From contig WTHY01000185.1 in NCBI GenBank assembly GCA_011522945.1, positions 1-37,578 on the forward strand: a DNA stretch of 37,578 nt, written 5' to 3'. This document shows positions 32,489 through 37,578 of the stretch, piece after piece. Position numbers and translations under genes: made by a program. The notes under the pieces are model-generated. The model saw only the letters and a list, made by a program, of their open reading frames with translations, searched no databases and was not told the DNA's origin. The stretch comes from Alphaproteobacteria bacterium. GTDB taxonomy: Bacteria > Pseudomonadota > Alphaproteobacteria > Puniceispirillales > Puniceispirillaceae. Each line of letters starts with the position of its first letter. The stretch's first letter is position 1.

Positions 32489-33199
32489 ATGCGTGAAATT
32501 GTTTTAGATACAGAAACAACAGGGCTTGATCCAAAAGAGGGTCATCGCATCATCGAAATTGGTGCTTTAGAATTACAGAATTTAATGCCGACAGGGCGCC
32601 GCTTACATCTTTATATCAAACCAGATCGAGAGATAGACCCAGATGCCGAAAAAGTACATGGCATTAGTCGTGCTTTTCTTGAAGATAAGCCTGTATTTGA
32701 AGCGGTTGTTTCTGAATTTTTAGATTTTATCCAAGAGGATCCCATAATCATACATAATGCCCCATTTGATGTTGGATTTCTGAATGCCGAGTTGGCACGG
32801 GTAAGCCTGCCAGCCTTAGAGGCGTCACGCATAGTTGATACATTACCTATGGCACGGCAAAAATTCCCAGGTGCAAAGGCAAGCTTAGATGCTTTGTGTA
32901 AACGGTTTGAAATTGATAATAGTCACCGCGATTTACATGGCGCTTTAATTGATGCTGATTTATTGGCAGCTGTATATGTAGAATTAAAAGGTGGACGCCA
33001 GCCGGGCTTGCTTTCTGACAGTGATGCTCAGACACATAGCGCTACTGAGACATCTAATGGGCAAGATATATTGGACGGGTTTTCCCTAGAAGACAGGCCA
33101 TTACGGGCTGTGCGGCCACATCCAGTTCATGCAGACGAATTAGCTGCGCATGAGGCCTTTTTAGATACACTCACAGACCCAATTTGGAAATCTTCATAA
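32489..33199 (+). CDS. dnaQ: DNA polymerase III subunit epsilon
   Basis: Epsilon is the 3'-5' proofreading exonuclease of the replicative polymerase. The 236-residue protein is a DEDDh exonuclease: D7 and E9 in LDTETTG, D94 in HNAPFDVGFLN, and H150 and D155 in LHGALIDADLLA. The C-terminal part (about 175-236) is less conserved and normally contacts the polymerase subunit. A GAGAAG site precedes the ATG. It ends at a strong terminator shared with convergent secB. Confidence 0.96.
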   Translation: MREIVLDTETTGLDPKEGHRIIEIGALELQNLMPTGRRLHLYIKPDREIDPDAEKVHGISRAFLEDKPVFEAVVSEFLDFIQEDPIIIHNAPFDVGFLNAELARVSLPALEASRIVDTLPMARQKFPGAKASLDALCKRFEIDNSHRDLHGALIDADLLAAVYVELKGGRQPGLLSDSDAQTHSATETSNGQDILDGFSLEDRPLRAVRPHPVHADELAAHEAFLDTLTDPIWKSS

Positions 33200-33233
33200 A
33201 AAAAGAGACGCTAATTTTTAGCCTCTCTTTTTT
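33200..33233. terminator. Bidirectional terminator between dnaQ and secB
   Basis: A-run, AGAGA, C, GCTAA, TTT loop, TTAGC, C, TCTCT, T-run: a long stem with one C-C mismatch. The flanking A-run and T-run make it suitable for both converging transcripts. Confidence 0.88.
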
Positions 33234-33261
33234 GTTATTTATATGTGTTTTGCTGCCAGAC

Positions 33262-33792
33262 TTATTGCTTGGTCTGGTGGGGGGCATCTTCCTGAGCTTG
33301 CTGGCGTTGTGCTTCTAGGTTGGCACGATAGACGGCAACAAAATCAATTGGCTGAATATTCAAAGGCAGGAACCCGCCTTCACGTGTTGCATGTGCGATA
33401 GTGGCACGTGCAAACGGAAATAGCAGACGTGGGCCTTCTATCATAACAAGTGCATTCATTTGATCAGCTGTGACGCCTTGTGCTGTGACAATACCGCCAT
33501 AAGTGAGATCAACAAGAAATAGCTGTTTATCACCTGATTTTGCATCTGCAGTAATTTTCAACAGCACTTCATATTGATTATCATCCAACTTTGAGGCGTT
33601 GACATTGACGCCAACCTCTACGTTCGGTTGGCCCGCATTTCCTGTCAGAACAGAGGCAGCATTCGGATTTTCAAAGGATAAATCCTTAATATATTGCGCA
33701 TGCATAACCAATTGCGGTCGGCTGGTTTGCTCATCTCCGGAGGTTTGGTTGGCAGTATTTTCTGGTGCGGTGTTTTCTGGTGCGTCTGTCAC
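33262..33792 (-). CDS. secB: Protein-export chaperone SecB
   Basis: SecB holds precursor proteins unfolded and delivers them to SecA. The 176-residue protein has an acidic, low-complexity N-terminal tail, then the family core AQYIKDLSFENPNAA, VNVNASKLDDNQYEVLLKITADA, LVDLTYGGIV, and EGPRLLFPFARATIAHATREGGFLPLNIQPIDF. The start is a GTG (33790-33792) with an AAGGG site upstream. An internal Met before the core exists, but the tail is usual in Alphaproteobacteria. Confidence 0.96.
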   Translation of the reverse strand: MTDAPENTAPENTANQTSGDEQTSRPQLVMHAQYIKDLSFENPNAASVLTGNAGQPNVEVGVNVNASKLDDNQYEVLLKITADAKSGDKQLFLVDLTYGGIVTAQGVTADQMNALVMIEGPRLLFPFARATIAHATREGGFLPLNIQPIDFVAVYRANLEAQRQQAQEDAPHQTKQ

Positions 33793-33855
33793 GATCTTTA
33801 CCCTTTATATCTCGAGACGAATAGTATCTTGGCCTCTGATCTACGCCAATTATGT

Positions 33856-34458
33856 TTATTTGTCTTTATCAAAATCTTTTGGATCTTGCGTTGGTTTTTC
33901 GGAGAATTCGCCTTCGATAAGATCATCCTCTAACGCTCTGCCATGCTGCTGGTTTCTAAAATCTGAGTCTACGAAGCCAGTTCCTGTAAAACCAGATGTG
34001 GTATCATCTGATGGGGCCCTATTTTTAAATTGGAAGTGCATAGAAGAAAATCCGTTTCTACCAAAGCCCCTGCCATGGGGGTTGGCAGCTGCTTTCATAA
34101 GGCGGCCCGCTAAATGTTTCATTAGGAATGTGCCAACGATAGTTCGAATCCCAGGTATAAAACATAATATACCCATGAAATCTGTGACATATCCTGGCAG
34201 CAGCATCAGAAATGCTCCCAAAACCAGCGATAAGCTATCCGCCATCTGAGATAGGCCTGTTTGACCCTGTGCCATTTGGGTTCGCATTGTGTGCATAACA
34301 GCATTTCCCTGGCTTCTCAGGAGTGACAAGCCAATAAGAGCAGTCACAAAAATTCCAAGGAAACTTGCCAGCCCACCTATCACATCACCAACAACAAACA
34401 AGGCCTCAAATTCGACCCAACCATAGATAATGATGATCCCAATAATGAGCCATCCCAT
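33856..34458 (-). CDS. fxsA: FxsA-family membrane protein
   Basis: FxsA is an inner-membrane protein; in E. coli its overexpression relieves F-exclusion of phage T7, and its normal role is not known. The 200-residue protein has hydrophobic segments at about 3-25, 29-45 and 75-105 and the family motif GALLMLPGYVTD-like segment as GAFLMLLPGYVTDFMG, then FIPGIRTIV. A long hydrophilic C-terminal tail is rich in Gly, Phe, Asp and Glu. The ATG at 34458 has AGGAG 8 bp upstream, so I prefer it to the GTG three codons earlier. It is divergent from the Tim44-like gene. Confidence 0.87.
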   Translation of the reverse strand: MGWLIIGIIIIYGWVEFEALFVVGDVIGGLASFLGIFVTALIGLSLLRSQGNAVMHTMRTQMAQGQTGLSQMADSLSLVLGAFLMLLPGYVTDFMGILCFIPGIRTIVGTFLMKHLAGRLMKAAANPHGRGFGRNGFSSMHFQFKNRAPSDDTTSGFTGTGFVDSDFRNQQHGRALEDDLIEGEFSEKPTQDPKDFDKDK

Positions 34459-34562
34459 ATTTTTCACTCCTAATTATTGTACTTTTAACCCGGCTGGCCT
34501 ATTTGTAGATAGTGTTCAGCACCGTAGTCACAAAGCCTCTTCATCTTCATATGGGAAGTCCA

Positions 34563-35219
34563 ATGCCGTTTGTCGATATCCTTATTTTCGCAATTATTGC
34601 TGTCTTTTTAGCACTTCGTCTGCGCTCCATATTAGGGAGTAGGGATGGCTTTGAGCAACCGCAACGTCCATTTCAAGACTCAGACAGGGTAAATGGAGCT
34701 GCTGGAACGGCAGATAATGATAGTAATGTTATTCAGATGCCTGGCCAATCTGCTGGTGCTCTATCAGCGAGCGGGCTTGATGGTGTGCGCCGGTTAGACA
34801 CAACATTTCGGGATGATGAGTTTACTAATGGGGCTGCTGCTGTGTTTCCCATGGTTTTGCAAGCCTATGCCGATGGCGACATGGTCCAATTAAAGCGGCT
34901 TCTCAGCTTTGATTTACATGAAGAGTTTAGTGAGGCCATTCGTCAGAGAGATGAAGATGGCGATCGTTTGAATATCAAAATTGACGAGTTGAAATCTGTA
35001 GAGCTTTTGGACGGTCAGGTTGTAGATGCGATCGCATCTGTAACAGTCCAATACATATCGATACAGACACGTGAGCTGTTTGATAAGGATAATATTCTTA
35101 TTGAAGATGAGTCTGAAATTTCTGCTGAAATGACAGATATTTGGGTGTTTGAGCGTGATATTCAAAGTAATGACCCCAACTGGAAGCTTGTTGAAACACA
35201 GACTCCGGAGAGTGCATAA
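34563..35219 (+). CDS. Tim44-like domain protein
   Basis: The product (218 residues) begins with a single membrane helix (MPFVDILIFAIIAVFLAL), continues through a hydrophilic linker, and ends in a Tim44-like domain (about 90-215; AVFPMVLQAYADGDMVQLKRLLS and ITDIWVFERD-type strand as MTDIWVFERD). Alphaproteobacterial homologues are related to the mitochondrial import factor Tim44, and some (TimA) are reported in envelope contexts. I start at ATG 34563, which has GGAAG upstream and gives the helix directly at the N-terminus; the frame is open to a GTG at 34512. It faces away from fxsA and secB. Confidence 0.85.
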   Translation: MPFVDILIFAIIAVFLALRLRSILGSRDGFEQPQRPFQDSDRVNGAAGTADNDSNVIQMPGQSAGALSASGLDGVRRLDTTFRDDEFTNGAAAVFPMVLQAYADGDMVQLKRLLSFDLHEEFSEAIRQRDEDGDRLNIKIDELKSVELLDGQVVDAIASVTVQYISIQTRELFDKDNILIEDESEISAEMTDIWVFERDIQSNDPNWKLVETQTPESA

Positions 35220-35266
35220 ACTGCTGAGGCAGTTAGCTTTCAGAGGGATTCCTGAGGGAGCTGGTC

Positions 35267-35818
35267 ATGACGGCTGATGATGATTCAGACTTGTGGCAGA
35301 AAATGGCGAATACGGTGAAACGCAAACCGTCTAGCCGTGCGCACCCCCAAGATGCTGATATTGCGCCGCGACCTTCTAAACAGACGCAAACAAAAGCTGC
35401 CTCAACAAAAAGGCAGATAGCTGTGCCAAGCCAAGCGAAACCAAAATCAACCATTCAACCTGCAGATTTACGCCTCGGCCAACGTGCTGGTATTGACAGG
35501 TCTTCTACCAAGCGCCTTACACAAGGTCGCTATGAAATTGATGATACGCTAGATCTTCACGGCATGACGCAGGCAGCTGCTCATGCAAAATTGCGGCAAT
35601 TCATTGTACGGGCTGCCAATCGAGGTGATCGCACAGTCCTCGTTATTACCGGAAAAGGTGCAGCTGGTCAGGGTGTTTTACGTCAACAAGTTCCACTATG
35701 GCTGAAGGATCAGGATTTATCGCCTTATGTGATCGCACTCGCACAAGCCTCTGGTAAAGATGGCGGCGGCGGCGCTCTATATATTCGCTTGCGGCGTAAT
35801 AGAGAGCAGACAATATGA
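35267..35818 (+). CDS. Smr-domain protein
   Basis: Smr (MutS2 C-terminal) domains are small nucleases acting on branched DNA or RNA. The 183-residue protein has a basic, disordered N-terminal half and an Smr domain from about 100: the DLHGMTQAAAHAKL motif, VLVITGKG, GVLRQQVPLWL, and ALAQASGKDGGGGALYIRLRR. Its ATG has GGGAG upstream. It lies 47 bp after the Tim44-like gene and overlaps the XRE gene by 4 bp. In many Alphaproteobacteria a lytic transglycosylase gene (mltA) sits between these two; here it is missing. Confidence 0.92.
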   Translation: MTADDDSDLWQKMANTVKRKPSSRAHPQDADIAPRPSKQTQTKAASTKRQIAVPSQAKPKSTIQPADLRLGQRAGIDRSSTKRLTQGRYEIDDTLDLHGMTQAAAHAKLRQFIVRAANRGDRTVLVITGKGAAGQGVLRQQVPLWLKDQDLSPYVIALAQASGKDGGGGALYIRLRRNREQTI

Positions 35819-36174
35819 CGCCATTTGGAAAAAAAATGCGGTCTTTGCGTGCGGACCGTGGCCTTACCTTAAAAGACCAGGCACAAATATTGAGAGTATC
35901 AGAGGCCTATTTATCTGCATTGGAGCATGGTAAACGCGGACGGATTGCGCCCGCCACAGTTGATCAGATTTGTGTTTGGTTGGGGTTGATTTGGGATGAT
36001 GCAGAGGAATTAAAACAGCTAGCCCAGCTATCTCACCCCAAACCATCTATCGATACACGTAATCTAAGTGCTGATGCGACAGAAGCGGCGAATTTGCTTG
36101 CCCAAAATATCGATAGGCTCTCAGATGATGATTGTAAATTGCTCCGGAACTGGTTGCGGGAACATTTGCGCTAA
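35815..36174 (+). CDS. XRE-family helix-turn-helix regulator
   Basis: The 119-residue protein has an N-terminal helix-turn-helix of the Cro/C1 type (LTLKDQAQILRVSEAYLSALEHGKRG, about 17-42), then a helical C-terminal part ending NWLREHLR. It is translationally coupled to the Smr gene through ATGA. In related bacteria an XRE gene follows smr in this block. The targets are unknown. Confidence 0.9.
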   Translation: MTPFGKKMRSLRADRGLTLKDQAQILRVSEAYLSALEHGKRGRIAPATVDQICVWLGLIWDDAEELKQLAQLSHPKPSIDTRNLSADATEAANLLAQNIDRLSDDDCKLLRNWLREHLR

Positions 36175-36359
36175 ACTAGCACCTCAATATGCATTCATAA
36201 GTAAAATAGACACAAAATTTGGCATCTTTTAAGACGAGAGACAGTATAGAATTTACGCTCTGATACTGGTCAAACTCGCGAAAAGCTGGTAATTCGAGAC
36301 AGGACTTGTCAAACTATGTGGTTTTTCATCACATCTGGCTGAAACAAAGGCAAATTATT

Positions 36360-36962
36360 ATGACTAGAACCGCCAGCGTTGAACGCAAAACAAATGAAAC
36401 AGAGATTTCTGTAACCCTGACCATTGATGGTACAGGCAAGCGGGATATTCAAACTGGAATTGGATTTCTGGATCACATGTTAGAGCAATTAGCCCGTCAC
36501 TCATTGATGGATATTACGCTTGTGGCGAAGGGTGATTTGCATATTGATGATCACCACACAACAGAAGATACAGGTTGGGCCATTGGCCAAGCTCTGAAAG
36601 AGGCACTTGGCGATCGTAAAGGCATTATGCGTTATGGTGCCTGTAGCCTGCCTATGGATGAGACTTTGTCACATGTTGCTGTTGATGTCTCTGGCAGACC
36701 ATTTCTGGTATGGCGTGCAGAGATGACAACACCGAAGCTAGGTACAATGGAAACAGAGCTGTTCCGCGAATGGTTCCAGGCTTTTGCCATGGGGGCAGGT
36801 ATAACCCTTCATGTAGAAAATCTTTATGGTGCGAATTGTCACCATATTATTGAGAGCATATTCAAAGCAACAGCACGTGCGCTGAGAGCTGCCACGGAGA
36901 TTGATCCACGTGCGGCAGATCAGATTCCGTCAACAAAAGGGACTCTTGGTGGTTCGCTATAA
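36360..36962 (+). CDS. hisB: Imidazoleglycerol-phosphate dehydratase
   Basis: HisB converts imidazoleglycerol phosphate to imidazoleacetol phosphate in histidine synthesis. The 200-residue protein is the monofunctional type, without a phosphatase domain. Metal-binding His motifs are GFLDHMLEQLARHS, DDHHTTEDTG and ANCHHIIESIFKATARAL, and the end is PSTKGTLGGSL. The ATG at 36360 has AAGG upstream; the frame extends to 36306, but that extension is not conserved-looking. The 185-bp gap before it shows no clear attenuator. hisH follows after 74 bp. Confidence 0.96.
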   Translation: MTRTASVERKTNETEISVTLTIDGTGKRDIQTGIGFLDHMLEQLARHSLMDITLVAKGDLHIDDHHTTEDTGWAIGQALKEALGDRKGIMRYGACSLPMDETLSHVAVDVSGRPFLVWRAEMTTPKLGTMETELFREWFQAFAMGAGITLHVENLYGANCHHIIESIFKATARALRAATEIDPRAADQIPSTKGTLGGSL

Positions 36963-37036
36963 ATAGAGATCCAGTTCATTGGTGGCTCTAGGCAACGACC
37001 TTTAGGACTGAATTTGTCAGCAGAAAAAGGCAATTC

Positions 37037-37578
37037 ATGAAACTTGCAATTCTGGATTATGGATCAGGCAATTTGCGGTCTGTCGAGCAGGCTGTGCGAC
37101 GTGCCGCATATGATGTGTCTGCTGAAACAAATCAGCCTGAAATCTCTGTTTCTGTAACAAATCTTGCAGAGGATGCCTCTAAGTCTGATTTTATCATTTT
37201 GCCAGGCGTTGGTCATTTCGCAGATTGCTGGTCCAGCCTGCGGGCGACAGATGGCATGCTGGAGTTGCTGGACCAACAAATTCTAAAAGGCGGCAAGCCA
37301 TTTCTAGGCATATGTGTTGGTATGCAGCTTATGGCTAATCGTGGCTTTGAAGGTGTTGAGACTAAGGGCCTTGGCTGGATTGATGGTGATGTAATCTCTC
37401 TAAAAGGCGGTGTAGATGACACGGGTAGTGTTTTGAAAATACCGCATATGGGATGGAATAGAGTACAATTCCAACAAGCAGATCATGCGCTATGTGCCGG
37501 GTTGCAGGATGGTGATCAGCTGTATTTTCTGCATAGCTATTATATGCGTTTGCACAAGAGTGCAACAGGTCTTGATAG
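37037..37578 (+). CDS. hisH: Imidazole glycerol phosphate synthase, glutamine amidotransferase subunit; 3' part outside window
   Basis: HisH releases ammonia from glutamine for HisF in histidine synthesis. The frame is open from ATG 37037 (AAGG upstream) to the window edge, 180 codons. Visible are LDYGSGNLRSVEQAV, the oxyanion region LPGVGHFADC, the nucleophile elbow FLGICVGMQLM with catalytic C93, and FLHSYYMR. The catalytic His and Glu lie beyond the edge. It is in a his operon with hisB; the DUF2628 gene found between them in some relatives is absent. Confidence 0.95.
   Translation, partial: MKLAILDYGSGNLRSVEQAVRRAAYDVSAETNQPEISVSVTNLAEDASKSDFIILPGVGHFADCWSSLRATDGMLELLDQQILKGGKPFLGICVGMQLMANRGFEGVETKGLGWIDGDVISLKGGVDDTGSVLKIPHMGWNRVQFQQADHALCAGLQDGDQLYFLHSYYMRLHKSATGLD

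Noticed and set aside
33599..34249. 216-codon plus-strand ORF over secB and fxsA
   Set aside because: It is antisense to two well-supported genes and shows no domain.

Overview
The window reads as a contiguous piece of an alphaproteobacterial chromosome, centred on the replication origin. The gene order parB-parA-rsmG-mnmG-mnmE-rho-hemJ-hemE / origin gap / ppsR-maf-coaE-dnaQ-secB-fxsA-Tim44-smr is the origin block known from Caulobacter and relatives. A CcrM-type GANTC methyltransferase and an orphan OmpR-type regulator also fit that class. The AT-leaning composition, the small abundant porin and long degenerate intergenic spacers suggest a marine lineage such as SAR116; that placement is inference from recall and was not searched.

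Layout. 1-5262: ccrM (cut by the window edge), rnhB, moaB, slt and a family-4-like uracil-DNA glycosylase, all on the minus strand, then a 288-bp array of degenerate 12-bp repeats. 5263-9920: ETF-quinone oxidoreductase, a TPR lipoprotein, ispE and tRNA-Gln on the plus strand. 9921-13355: an orphan response regulator (minus), a GTP cyclohydrolase II (ribA) with a degenerate N-terminal RibB-like domain, decayed tandem copies of the ribA 3' end, and yggS (minus). 13356-19321: a highly expressed porin with a dyad-rich promoter and a strong terminator, then a DUF3576 lipoprotein, leuS, lptE and holA. 19355-29923: the minus-strand block parB, parA, rsmG, mnmG, mnmE, rho, hemJ, hemE, interrupted only by a plus-strand ogt-like gene. 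29924-30417: the likely oriC. 30418-33199: ppsR, maf, coaE, dnaQ (plus), convergent with secB and fxsA (minus). 34563-37578: Tim44-like, smr, an XRE regulator, hisB and hisH (cut by the window edge), all plus.

How it fits together. Genes flanking 29924-30417 point away from it, as expected at a bidirectional origin. That gap holds an A/T-only stretch, one perfect and several near DnaA boxes and a near-match CtrA site. Three parS sites for ParB lie in rsmG, mnmG and mnmE, roughly 4.6-8.5 kb from the origin. ccrM has two GANTC sites close together just upstream of its start codon, the arrangement used for self-repression in Caulobacter. The window therefore holds the cis sites and several proteins of a Caulobacter-type chromosome-cycle circuit.

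I did not find a new defence system, biosynthetic cluster, prophage or CRISPR array. The least ordinary signals are intergenic: the 12-bp array next to the glycosylase gene, the tandem decayed ribA tails, and the dyad-covered porin promoter.
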